Positions 55,053 through 63,889 of a DNA stretch of 64,000 bases are shown here, piece by piece. The stretch comes from Aequitasia blattaphilus (lineage in GTDB: Bacteria > Bacillota > Clostridia > Lachnospirales > Lachnospiraceae): the NCBI RefSeq assembly GCF_024721305.1, contig NZ_JAMXOD010000007.1:61880-125879 (forward strand), given 5' to 3'. The translations under genes and the position numbers were made by a program. The first letter of the stretch is position 1, and every line of letters begins with the position of its first letter. The notes below the pieces were generated by a model. The model saw nothing but the letters and a program-made list of their open reading frames with translations. It ran no database searches and was not told the origin of the DNA.

Positions 55053-55979
55053 CTAGATAAACTCCATGATGCTTGCATAAATTCCTTCATCATCCAGCTT
55101 ATATTTTTGAAGTAATTCTCTTGCAGACCCCGACTCTCCATAGACGTCATTCATACCTAGTTTTTTTATTTTAGTTGGAAGCTTCTCTGACAACAAATCA
55201 CATACTGCACTTCCTAGCCCACCAATCGTTGAATGTTCTTCTACCGTTACAACTTTTCCTGTTTTTTCTGCCGACCTAAGAATTGTTTCTTCATCAATTG
55301 GCTTGATTGTGTGAATATTTATAACTTCTGCACTTATATTTTGTGACTCTAACTTTTTTGCAGCCTCCAGGCATTCTGGGACTGATCCGCCTGTAGCCAC
55401 AATTGTCACATCTGTTCCCTTTTTTAAAATGACACCTTTCCCTAACTGAAATTTATAGTCCGGTTGATTAATAATTGGCACTTCTCCTCGGCCAAAGCGT
55501 AAGTATACCGGTCCCTTATGATGGACTGCTGCCTCCATGGCTTGTCTAGCCTCAATATCATCTGCCGGTACAATAACGGTCATCCCTGGAATCGTTCTCA
55601 TTAGAGCAATATCCTCATTGCACTGGTGTGTGGCGCCATCCTCACCTACCGTAATTCCAGCATGTGTTGCACCAATTTTCACATTCAAGTGAGGATAGCC
55701 AATTGAATTTCTGATTTGTTCAAAATTACGCCCTGCAACAAACATTGCAAAAGAGCTGATAAAAGGGATTTTCCCACAGGTTGCAAGCCCCGCAGCAATT
55801 CCAGTCATATTACATTCCGCAATCCCACAATCAATATGTCTCTCCGGATATTGTTCTTTGAAAATTCCTGTCTTTGTTGCGCATGCTAAATCTGAATCCA
55901 AAACAACCAGCTCTTTATATTTTCCGCCTAATTCGACAAGTGATTTACCATAGCTTTCTCTCGTTGCAATTTTTTTCAT
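55053..55979 (-). CDS. Transketolase, C-terminal subunit
   Basis: 308 aa: Pyr-binding and C-terminal domains of transketolase (ATRESYGKSLVELGGKYKEL, ERHIDCGIAECNMTGIAAGL, GATHQCNEDIALMRTIPGMT, VYLRFGRGEVPI, GKVVTVEEHSTIGGLGSAVC). Works with the adjacent N-terminal subunit (gap 2 nt) as an alpha2beta2 enzyme. Links pentose phosphates to glycolysis. Split form is common in Firmicutes and archaea. Confidence 0.93.
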   Translation of the reverse strand: MKKIATRESYGKSLVELGGKYKELVVLDSDLACATKTGIFKEQYPERHIDCGIAECNMTGIAAGLATCGKIPFISSFAMFVAGRNFEQIRNSIGYPHLNVKIGATHAGITVGEDGATHQCNEDIALMRTIPGMTVIVPADDIEARQAMEAAVHHKGPVYLRFGRGEVPIINQPDYKFQLGKGVILKKGTDVTIVATGGSVPECLEAAKKLESQNISAEVINIHTIKPIDEETILRSAEKTGKVVTVEEHSTIGGLGSAVCDLLSEKLPTKIKKLGMNDVYGESGSARELLQKYKLDDEGIYASIMEFI

Positions 55980-55981
55980 AT

Positions 55982-56815
55982 TTAGCTTATCCTTTCCAAT
56001 TCTTTCATAGCCTGCTTATATTCCTCTTCATTCGGAGCTTTTCCATGCCATCCTGGAATATTCTCCATAAAGGACACACCTTTCCCCTTAACCGTCCTCA
56101 TTATGATAGCCGTGGGTTGCCCTTTTGTTTCTTTCGCCTTCTTCATTGCGAAAGAAATTTCACTCATATCATTTCCATTAATAGTGATTACATGAAACTG
56201 AAATGCTTTCAACTTCTCGTCAATAGGATATGGTGAGCAGACTTCGTCTAGCTTTCCGTCAATTTGCAAATCATTATTGTCAACAATTAAAACCAAATTA
56301 TCCAGTTTGCGATGTCCTGCAAACATAGCCGCCTCCCAGATTTGACCTTCCTGCAATTCTCCATCACCGCACAGGCAATATGTTCTATAGCTCTTATTGT
56401 CCATTTTTGCGGCAAGAGCCATACCAACTGCAATAGAAAATCCTTGACCCAGAGACCCTGTAGAAATATCAACTCCTTTTGTCTCTTGCATGCAAGGATG
56501 TCCTTGAAGGCAAGAACCCAGTTTCCTGAGATTTTTCAGTTCATCAACTGGAAAATATCCTCGATGAGCCAACGCAGAATACAGCCCTGGTGCTGTATGT
56601 CCTTTTGATAATACAAAACGATCTCTGTCCTCCATCTTCGGATTGGCCGGATCAATATTCATCTCTTCAAAATAAAGGAAAGTAAATAAATCTGCTGCCG
56701 AAAGTGAACCACCTGGATGACCACTTTTCCCATTATATACTGCTGTCAAAATACTCTTTCTAATTTCATTTGCCTGCTTTTCAATCTCATGTAGTGTCAT
56801 CTTTCCCTCCATCAT
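55982..56815 (-). CDS. Transketolase, N-terminal (TPP-binding) subunit
   Basis: 277 aa: PP domain with SGHPGGSLSAADLFTFLYFE, FVLSKGHTAPGLYSALAHRG, TGSLGQGFSIAVGMALAAKM, the TPP motif CLCGDGELQEGQIWEAAMFA to NLVLIVDNNDLQIDG, and TVKGKGVSFMENIPGWHGKA. Starts 1 nt after the dehydrogenase stop with a GGAGG-like site. Confidence 0.93.
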   Translation of the reverse strand: MMEGKMTLHEIEKQANEIRKSILTAVYNGKSGHPGGSLSAADLFTFLYFEEMNIDPANPKMEDRDRFVLSKGHTAPGLYSALAHRGYFPVDELKNLRKLGSCLQGHPCMQETKGVDISTGSLGQGFSIAVGMALAAKMDNKSYRTYCLCGDGELQEGQIWEAAMFAGHRKLDNLVLIVDNNDLQIDGKLDEVCSPYPIDEKLKAFQFHVITINGNDMSEISFAMKKAKETKGQPTAIIMRTVKGKGVSFMENIPGWHGKAPNEEEYKQAMKELERIS

Positions 56816-56816
56816 C

Positions 56817-57872
56817 TTATCTGTCAGACGCTATTTTTATGACTGCCTTAATTACATCCTGCTTATTTTTTATGCTTTGATCCATTCCTTCCTGAATATC
56901 ATCCAGGGAAAATGTATTGGTTACAATTCCTTTTAGGTTAACTCTTCCTGATGAAACTGCTTCAATTGCTAATGGATAGATATGGCGATAACGGAAAACT
57001 GTCTTAAAGGTAAGCTCTTTATCTATCGCAAGTCCCATATACAATGTTTCTTCTCCTGATGGTGAGTAGCCAACCAATACAATTGTTGAGCCAGGTTTTG
57101 CAAAGTGTATTGCCTGATTCGTTGTAATTTCAGAACCTGCAGTTTCAATCACTAAATCTGCACCTTTGCCTTCGGTCAGCTTCAGAACTTCTTCTACAAC
57201 ATCTTTTTCTTTCCCATTTACAACGGCTGTTGCACCCAGTTCAATGGCCTTTTCCAGTCTCTTCTCCAGCACATCGACAACTATAACCTTGGTTACGCCC
57301 ATGGCCTTTAGTGCCATCAAAGAAACGTAACCAATACAGCCTGCTCCTGTTACCACCGCTGTTTGTCCCATTTGTGCTCCACCTTGTCTCGCTGCATGAA
57401 ACCCAACTGCTAAAGGTTCAATCAAAGCCGCTTCAATGGTATCCATATTATCAGGTATTTTAAAGCACAGATCTGCTGGATGTGTTACATACTCCTGAAA
57501 CACTCCATCAATCGGAGGAGTAGCAAAAAAGATAACATCTGGACACAGATTATATTTCCCGGATTTACAAAATTCACATTTCCCACAGGTTTTTCCTGGC
57601 TCAAGTGCAACCTTATCTCCTACCTTCAGACTTGTTACGTTTGCTCCTACCTCTGTTACAATACCTCCTGCCTCATGACCCAATACAAAAGGTGGTTTTA
57701 CAATATTTCTCCCAATACCTCCAGCTTCAAAGTAATGCATATCTGAACCACACACTCCAACGTGCTCTACTTTTACCAGAACCTCATCCTTGGTTGGTCT
57801 TGGAATTTCCCTTTCTGTCAACTCCATCTTGCCAACATCCGTCATAATTGCAACTTTCATTTTGTTATTCAT
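56817..57872 (-). CDS. Zinc polyol (sorbitol/xylitol-type) dehydrogenase
   Basis: 351 aa MDR enzyme. Catalytic zinc: Cys in HVGVCGSDMHYFEAG and His in VLGHEAGGIVTEVG; structural zinc: PGKTCGKCEFCKSGKYNLC (four Cys). Rossmann VTGAGCIGYVSLMALKAMG followed by IVVDVLEKRL, with Asp favouring NAD. Polyol motif: YRHIYPLAIEAVSSGRVNLK. Oxidises a pentitol or hexitol to the ketose; in this operon a pentitol is likely. A second start-codon (two residues in) is possible. Confidence 0.88.
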   Translation of the reverse strand: MNNKMKVAIMTDVGKMELTEREIPRPTKDEVLVKVEHVGVCGSDMHYFEAGGIGRNIVKPPFVLGHEAGGIVTEVGANVTSLKVGDKVALEPGKTCGKCEFCKSGKYNLCPDVIFFATPPIDGVFQEYVTHPADLCFKIPDNMDTIEAALIEPLAVGFHAARQGGAQMGQTAVVTGAGCIGYVSLMALKAMGVTKVIVVDVLEKRLEKAIELGATAVVNGKEKDVVEEVLKLTEGKGADLVIETAGSEITTNQAIHFAKPGSTIVLVGYSPSGEETLYMGLAIDKELTFKTVFRYRHIYPLAIEAVSSGRVNLKGIVTNTFSLDDIQEGMDQSIKNKQDVIKAVIKIASDR

Positions 57873-57906
57873 ACTTATATACCCCTTTCAATCCAATAAT
57901 TAGCTG

Positions 57907-58869
57907 TTAAGCTGTTGCCGTCTTCGTCTTTAAGAGTTTTGCTTGCTGAATACAATCTGACCCTACTGCCAATAACAAGATAAGCCCTTTTATAACCATC
58001 TGGGTATATGAACTAATATCCATTAGGATCATGCCGTTACTAAGAACACCTATAATTAGCACTCCAGCAATTACATTCGAGATTTTCCCCGAACCTCCAT
58101 TTACACTCACTCCGCCTAATACAACACAAGTAATAACATCAAATTCATACCCTAGTCCCGCATTTGGCTGACCTGTATTTGCTCTTGATAACATAACAAT
58201 TCCTGCAATCCCTGCAAAGAATCCAGACAGAGTATACACAAGGTATTTCACTCTTTTTACATTAATCCCTGAAAGCTCTGCCGCTTCTTCATTTCCTCCT
58301 AATGCATAGAAATACCGCCCAAAAAACGTCTTTATCAAAATAAAAGCGCCAACTGCAAAACAGACAATCATAATTAAAATTGGAATCGGAATTGGTCCTA
58401 CATATCCTTGCCCTATCTTAAGAAAAGCATCATCAAATCTGGAAATTGGACGACCATTACAAAGCATATAGGCCAAACCACCAAAAATAGTTTGAGAAGC
58501 AAAGGTTACAATAAGAGGAGGCATTTTAATTTCTGCTATAATCCATCCGTTTGCAAAACCTACCAAAGAACTTATAACCAAGGATAATAAAATAGTAATC
58601 CATGGGTTTAAATTCATATTTACCATAAAATAAGCTGCCACAATGTTAACAAATGATATTAACGAACCTGTAGACAAATCAATACCGCCTGTGAGAATTA
58701 CATAGGTCATTCCCACTGATGCAATTCCAAAAATGGAGACTTGTTTTGCAACGTTCAAAATATTGTTTGCGGTTAAAAAATTGTTATTCATTATTGAAAA
58801 GAAAATAATCATTACAAGTAGAAATACGTAAATCGCTCTATTTCTAACTACATCTATTACTTTTTTCAT
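57907..58869 (-). CDS. Ribose-type ABC transporter permease
   Basis: 320 aa, RbsC family with eight or more membrane helices. VFLLVMIIFFSIMNNNFLTA, the cytoplasmic helix GGIDLSTGSLISFVNIVAAY, GSGKISNVIAGVLIIGVLSN. Part of the operon's importer, adjacent (4 nt) to the ATPase. Confidence 0.93.
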   Translation of the reverse strand: MKKVIDVVRNRAIYVFLLVMIIFFSIMNNNFLTANNILNVAKQVSIFGIASVGMTYVILTGGIDLSTGSLISFVNIVAAYFMVNMNLNPWITILLSLVISSLVGFANGWIIAEIKMPPLIVTFASQTIFGGLAYMLCNGRPISRFDDAFLKIGQGYVGPIPIPILIMIVCFAVGAFILIKTFFGRYFYALGGNEEAAELSGINVKRVKYLVYTLSGFFAGIAGIVMLSRANTGQPNAGLGYEFDVITCVVLGGVSVNGGSGKISNVIAGVLIIGVLSNGMILMDISSYTQMVIKGLILLLAVGSDCIQQAKLLKTKTATA

Positions 58870-58873
58870 AAAA

Positions 58874-60376
58874 CTATCCCTTCCTCTCTACTGATGCCAT
58901 GCGCATAATGGTTTCCTGATTGTACTCATCTTTATTTAGTTCTCCTGTAATGCATCCCTCTGAAAGAATAATAATTCGATCAGACATTCCCATTAGTTCT
59001 TCCATCTCTGAAGAAATCATCAAAACTGCTTTTCCTTGTTCAACCAGCGAATTAATGAGCATATAGATTTCCTGTTTTGCTCCAACATCTATTCCTCTTG
59101 TGGGCTCATCGAATATCAATAAATCCACATCTGCTGCGAGCCATTTCGCAAGAATAACCTTTTGTTGATTTCCTCCGCTTAGATTTTTCACAAGCTGACT
59201 TAAATTGGGAGTTTTAATGGAAATCTCATTTTTATACTTATCTGCAGTTTCATATTCCTTTTTTGTATCGATAACAGTACCCTTAGAAATTCTTGGATAG
59301 ATTGGCATATTAATATTTTCTTTAATACTAAGTCCTAATAATGCACCTTTTGTTTTCCGATCTTCCGGTACAAGACCAATTCCGTGATTGATAGCCGCCT
59401 TTGGGTTTTTCGGTGCTATCTCCTTTCCATTCAGTATAAACTTCCCATCCTGTTTGGGCTCCATACCAAAAATCAATTCTGCAAGCTCTGTTCTACCTGC
59501 CCCTACTAAACCACCGAAACCTAGCACTTCACCCTTATGTAGTTGGAAGGAAATGTTTTTGTCTCCATTCCCACTGACATTTACTGCTTCAAAAATGACT
59601 TCGTCTTTTATACAGGTTTCACTTCTTTCCGGATATATTTCTGTCAGTTCACGTCCTACCATATAACGTACTAGCTCATCCTTATCGGTCTCCCGAGTAT
59701 TAAGGGTTGTCACATACTGTCCATCTCTTAATATCGTCACCCGATCTGATAACCGAAAGATTTCATCCAGTCTATGAGATATATAAATTATCGTCACACC
59801 ATTTTTCTTTAATTGATCTACAATTGCAAACATGCTTTCAACTTCTGCATTTGTCAATGGCGCTGACGGTTCGTCCATAATCAAAATTTGGGCATTCTGG
59901 GAAACGGCTTTTGCAATTTCTACCATTTGCTGGTACCCAACACTTAATTTCTTTACCAATGTACGTGGATCTATATCAATATTTAATGACCCCAATATTC
60001 TTTTTGCTTCTTTCTCCATAGCCTTCTGGTCGATTACAATTCCACTTCGAATGGCTCTTCCAAGAAAGATGTTCTCAGCTACTGATAAGTCACCTACTAA
60101 ATTAAACTCTTGATAGATAACCCCTATTCCTTTTTTCTCAGAAAGTTTTGGTGTCATACATTCAAAACTTTCACCATTTACAACAATTTTTCCTTCTGAT
60201 GGTGAGATTGCACCACTACAAGTTTTGATGAGCGTAGATTTTCCTGCTCCGTTCTCTCCTATCAGCGCATGAACTTCTCCTCTTCGCACATCAAAGGAAA
60301 CTTCTTTTAATGCTGTGACGCCTGGATAAAATTTCGATATACTTTTTATCTCTAATATATTGTCAATCGCAGTCAT
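58874..60376 (-). CDS. Ribose-type ABC transporter ATPase (two ABC domains)
   Basis: 500 aa, RbsA family. First domain: VHALIGENGAGKSTLIKTCS, KKLSVGYQQMVEIAKAVSQN, LIMDEPSAPLTNAEVESMFA. Second: VLGFGGLVGAGRTELAELIF, VKNLSGGNQQKVILAKWLAA, LLIFDEPTRGIDVGAKQEIY. The second Walker A is the degenerate GLVGAGRTE normal in this family. ATG preceded by AAGGAG. Confidence 0.94.
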   Translation of the reverse strand: MTAIDNILEIKSISKFYPGVTALKEVSFDVRRGEVHALIGENGAGKSTLIKTCSGAISPSEGKIVVNGESFECMTPKLSEKKGIGVIYQEFNLVGDLSVAENIFLGRAIRSGIVIDQKAMEKEAKRILGSLNIDIDPRTLVKKLSVGYQQMVEIAKAVSQNAQILIMDEPSAPLTNAEVESMFAIVDQLKKNGVTIIYISHRLDEIFRLSDRVTILRDGQYVTTLNTRETDKDELVRYMVGRELTEIYPERSETCIKDEVIFEAVNVSGNGDKNISFQLHKGEVLGFGGLVGAGRTELAELIFGMEPKQDGKFILNGKEIAPKNPKAAINHGIGLVPEDRKTKGALLGLSIKENINMPIYPRISKGTVIDTKKEYETADKYKNEISIKTPNLSQLVKNLSGGNQQKVILAKWLAADVDLLIFDEPTRGIDVGAKQEIYMLINSLVEQGKAVLMISSEMEELMGMSDRIIILSEGCITGELNKDEYNQETIMRMASVERKG

Positions 60377-60398
60377 ATTCTATCCTTTCTCCTTAATC

Positions 60399-60442
60399 GA
60401 ATAAAGTGCGCAGCTATAATAGAGTAGTGCGCAACTTTATTC
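60399..60442 (-). repeat. Intercistronic hairpin between binding protein and ATPase genes
   Basis: Minus strand: GAATAAAGT (60434-60442) + T + GCGC pairs with GCGC + ACTTTATTC (60399-60411): 13 bp with one bulge and a short loop, no T run. Typical of a 3' stabiliser that raises the binding-protein mRNA over the rest. Inferred. Confidence 0.6.
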
Positions 60443-60463
60443 TAAATTTCTCTGGTAAAGTTC

Positions 60464-61465
60464 TTATTCAGCTATCATATCTTTTAAGTTGTCGATTGTA
60501 ACCGGGATAAGATCTCTATACACGTTTTGTTCCATTTCTTCACCGTCAGCTAGCTTTACTGCCAAGTCATAAACTACTTCTCCGCATACATATGGATTTC
60601 CTGTAATTGCTACACACATACGATTAAACTCACCGTTTTCCATAGAAGCTACTGTTTCATCGGTTAAATCTGTTGAGAAGATACCAACATCTTCTGGTAC
60701 ATCACTTCCATAAGCACCTTTGAAAGCTTCATTGGCACCAGCCGCACCACCGCCACCAATACAGCACACAACTTTAACATCTGGATTTGCCTGAAGAATT
60801 GTCTCCATTGCATTCAGACCTTCCGTTGGATTGATTGCCGGTTGATTTGCAACTACTTTTGCATTTGGCGCATTTTCTTTTAATGCATCTAAAATACCAT
60901 TTTCTCTTTCGAGAAGAATTGGTGTTTGAGGATATCCCAATACAGCTACTTCACATTCCTTATCACCAAATTTTTCCTTAATAAACTCTGCTGCACCTTC
61001 ACCGATTGAAAATCCTAAATCATAATTTTTAATAATCCAGTTTATGTCTGTATTTTCCATTTCTTCATCCCATGCAAGCACTTTGATTCCAGCTTCACGA
61101 GCCTTCTTACATGCATCTTCAATTGCATCTGGATCAACTGGGTTAACCACGATTACGTCACATCCCGATGTGATAAAATTTTCAATCTGGCTAATCTGAG
61201 TATTTGCATTTTCATTACTTTCTACTACAGTTACGGAGTTTCCATCATCTTCTGCAGCCTTTTGAATTGCATCCATTTGTTGCGCCCATACTTGATTTCC
61301 CAGTGTTTGAATTGCAAGACCTATTTTGATTCCATCACCTGCATCCTTTGTTTCTGTTTTTTCGGATGTCGTATCAACGCTATCCCCTTCCTTTGCTCCA
61401 CATCCTACCATCATAGTGAACACCATCATGACTGTAAGTAATGCCGCTAACACTTTCCTTTTCAT
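60464..61465 (-). CDS. Sugar-binding lipoprotein, ribose/LacI-like type
   Basis: 333 aa. Lipoprotein signal with lipobox M-V-G-C about residue 22. RbsB fold: IKIGLAIQTLGNQVWAQQMD, ENANTQISQIENFITSGCDV, IVVNPVDPDAIEDACKKARE, NPTEGLNAMETILQANPDVK. Binds the substrate of the operon outside the membrane. Confidence 0.93.
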   Translation of the reverse strand: MKRKVLAALLTVMMVFTMMVGCGAKEGDSVDTTSEKTETKDAGDGIKIGLAIQTLGNQVWAQQMDAIQKAAEDDGNSVTVVESNENANTQISQIENFITSGCDVIVVNPVDPDAIEDACKKAREAGIKVLAWDEEMENTDINWIIKNYDLGFSIGEGAAEFIKEKFGDKECEVAVLGYPQTPILLERENGILDALKENAPNAKVVANQPAINPTEGLNAMETILQANPDVKVVCCIGGGGAAGANEAFKGAYGSDVPEDVGIFSTDLTDETVASMENGEFNRMCVAITGNPYVCGEVVYDLAVKLADGEEMEQNVYRDLIPVTIDNLKDMIAE

Positions 61466-61521
61466 ACTTTACCTCCTAGGTTTTTATTTTTTATATTTAC
61501 AGCTCTGCTGTAATTATTGAT

Positions 61522-62553
61522 TTACTCCTGTCCATTTGGCAGAATAATTACTTTTCCTTTCGCTCTTCTTTCTGCATTTCCCAATACATCTGAAAGCTCC
61601 TCCATCGGTAATGTAGCACCTATCATTGGCATTAAATCCAATCGATGTGCGTTTATCAACTCTACCGCCCTTGCCATTGTGTAGGGACTGCAGAACGAAC
61701 CTGTAACTGTAACTTCCTTTTGAAATATTTGATAGGTTGCTAAGTCAATAGATGCGTCCAGGGCTGTTACTGCAAACAGAACTACAATCCCTTGTTTATC
61801 CACAATTTGTATTGCTTCCTCCGATGTACTTTTCAACCCACAACATTCGATTACAACACGAATATGATTTAATTTATGATCCGCTAAAGCTTCCTTCACA
61901 CTACACTCCATCGGATTAATCACCACATCTGCTCCAAGTTTTATTGCTGTTTCCCTACGTTCCTTAACAGGTTCTACTAAAGCAACTCTACTAGCTCCTC
62001 TAAGTTTTGCAAGCTGTAGCATCAAGAGTCCTATGGTTCCTCCACCATAAATCACTACATTATCTCCCGCTTTTATATCACTGCGGTCAATTCCATTGAT
62101 GCAGCAGGCTAAAGGCTCTGCCATTGCACCTTCTATATAGGTCGTGTCATCTTCCAGTCTGTGTAAAAGTCTGCTTTTGACTTTACAATATTCCGAAAAC
62201 CCACCATTGATATTTGTTCCAATTGCTCCCATATGATCGCAATGGCTCATCATTCCTGATACACAGTAGAAACATTCTCCACAATTGTCTGCCGGATCTG
62301 CACAGACTCTGTCACCAACTTTATAATTGGATACCTTGCTTCCTATCTCTGTTATGATTCCCGCAAATTCATGTCCTTGAATCAGTGGTGGAACCGTAGT
62401 GGTTGATCCTTGATCTCCTTCAAAAATATGCAAATCAGATCCACAAACTCCACAGGCCATTACCTTAATTAATACTTCATCCGGATTTAACTTTGGGGTT
62501 TCCCATTCCGATACACGGATATCTCGTTTCCCGTAAAATACTGCACTTTTCAT
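61522..62553 (-). CDS. Zinc-dependent alcohol/polyol dehydrogenase
   Basis: 343 aa MDR enzyme. Catalytic zinc: Cys in ACGVCGSDLHIFEGD and His in IQGHEFAGIITEIG; structural zinc DNCGECFYCVSGMMSHC. Rossmann VIYGGGTIGLLMLQLAKLRG. The coenzyme residue is Glu in ALVEPVKERR, pointing to NAD. First gene of the operon. Only about a third identical by eye to the dehydrogenase at 56817, so the two probably act on different epimers or steps. Confidence 0.87.
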   Translation of the reverse strand: MKSAVFYGKRDIRVSEWETPKLNPDEVLIKVMACGVCGSDLHIFEGDQGSTTTVPPLIQGHEFAGIITEIGSKVSNYKVGDRVCADPADNCGECFYCVSGMMSHCDHMGAIGTNINGGFSEYCKVKSRLLHRLEDDTTYIEGAMAEPLACCINGIDRSDIKAGDNVVIYGGGTIGLLMLQLAKLRGASRVALVEPVKERRETAIKLGADVVINPMECSVKEALADHKLNHIRVVIECCGLKSTSEEAIQIVDKQGIVVLFAVTALDASIDLATYQIFQKEVTVTGSFCSPYTMARAVELINAHRLDLMPMIGATLPMEELSDVLGNAERRAKGKVIILPNGQE

Positions 62554-62626
62554 AATCTCTCCTTGTAAATGATTTTAAAGGTCGTTGTTGCAATCACTTT
62601 TTAAATGTGTTTTAAAAACTGTCTAT

Positions 62627-62656
62627 ATTATAGTCTTCACAATAGTATTTAGTCAA
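62627..62656 (-). promoter_or_regulatory. Promoter of the pentitol operon
   Basis: Minus strand: -35 TTGACT (62651-62656), 18-nt spacer, -10 TATAAT (62627-62632), about 70 nt before the first gene. Confidence 0.75.
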
Positions 62657-62663
62657 TCGGTAC

Positions 62664-62699
62664 TATTCCATAAATATTTTATAAAATTTTTATGGAATA
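62664..62699. promoter_or_regulatory. Long inverted repeat upstream of the pentitol promoter (putative operator)
   Basis: TATTCCATAAA (62664-62674) and TTTATGGAATA (62689-62699): perfect 11-bp half-sites with a 14-nt A+T centre, just upstream of the -35. Candidate site for the ROK regulator or an activator; no T run suited to a terminator. Confidence 0.6.
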
Positions 62700-62714
62700 T
62701 GCCCAAGTAGCCCC

Positions 62715-62750
62715 ATAAAAAAATCCTCAACTCTATCGAATCGAGGATTT
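62715..62750 (-). terminator. Terminator after the NADH-oxidase-like gene
   Basis: Stem AAATCCTC (minus reading of 62743-62750) / GAGGATTT (62721-62728) followed by a T run reaching 62715. Confidence 0.85.
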
Positions 62751-62757
62751 AAACAAT

Positions 62758-63889
62758 CTATATTTTACTCTCCAAAATCTGACCCGTATATGCCACTGGA
62801 TCTTTGACTGTTGAATAAGGTGGAGAATATGCTAAATCAAGGTGAAACAAATCATCTACCTTTCCACCAAAGGTAATAGCTGTTACAAAAACATCAATTC
62901 GCTTATCCACTCCCTCTTCTCCAAAAATCTGAACCCCCAAAAGACGCCTTGTCTTACGGTCTGCCACCCCTTTAATTACCATTTCCTTCCCTTCCATAAA
63001 ATCCGGCTTATTCAGCTTAATATTGTGACAAACCTCTATCTCATATCCTTCGTCAATGGCAGCTTTTTCTGATAAACCTGTTAAAGCAATGGTCTTTTCA
63101 AAAAGACGAAATATCCCGGTACCCAAAATACCCCTCAGCTCCAACATACCTCCTGTTACTGCATCTCCAGTGATTCTTCCTGTTTTATTTGCCGTCGTCC
63201 CAAGAGGTCGGTAAACCGATTTACCCGTTATTAAGTGGGGCACTTCTATACAATCTCCGCAGGCATAAATGTCTGGGACACTTGTCTGCATACGGCTGTT
63301 TACCGTAATTGCTTTGGTCTTTCCTAAGTCCACACCTATCGAAGCTGCAATTTCTGTATTCGGTCTTACTCCCGTAGACAAAAGAACAAAACCTGCTGGA
63401 ATTTTCTTGCCATTGTCCAGTACCACTGCATCTGGGGTAATCTTCGTTGCCGATACTCCTTTGTAAACTTGAATGTCTTGTTCCTTCAAATATGCTTCAA
63501 CATACGCTGCCATATCGGTATCTAATCCCGGTGTCACAGACGAAAGCCTTTCCACCAATGTCACCTTCATTCCCAAGGCTCTTAAACTCTCACACATCTC
63601 AAGTCCAATAAATCCACTGCCGACAATGACTCCTTCCTTCGGCTCTTCTTTATTCAGATACGCTTTTATTTGATACATATCTGTAATGTTACGAAGAGTA
63701 AAAACCTGTTCGAGGTTTGCACCTTCCACAGGAGGAAGAATCGATCTCGCACCTGTGGCAAAAATAAGCTTGTCGTAAGAATCTTCAAATTCATTCCCAC
63801 TAATTAGATCTTTAATTTTGAGTACTTTTTTCTCCTTATCTACTTCTAATACCTCATGCCTGATTTTCACAGTCACATTATACTTCTCT
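62758..63889 (-). pseudogene. CoA-disulfide reductase / NADH oxidase family, 5' end removed by an insertion
   Basis: About 377 residues of a class III pyridine nucleotide-disulfide reductase: TVKIRHEVLEVDKEKKVLKI, KLIFATGARSILPPVEGANL, NAD-binding EGVIVGSGFIGLEMCESLRA, STGVRPNTEIAASIG, YACGDCIEVPH, FHLDLAYSPPYSTVKDPVAY. The N-terminal 60-70 residues with the FAD GxGxxG and the redox Cys are missing. The open frame runs to an ATG at 63921, but those 10 residues (MIAFKWWEHV) lie in the inserted sequence. So the frame cannot encode an active flavoenzyme as it stands. Upstream part would be past the window edge. Confidence 0.78.
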
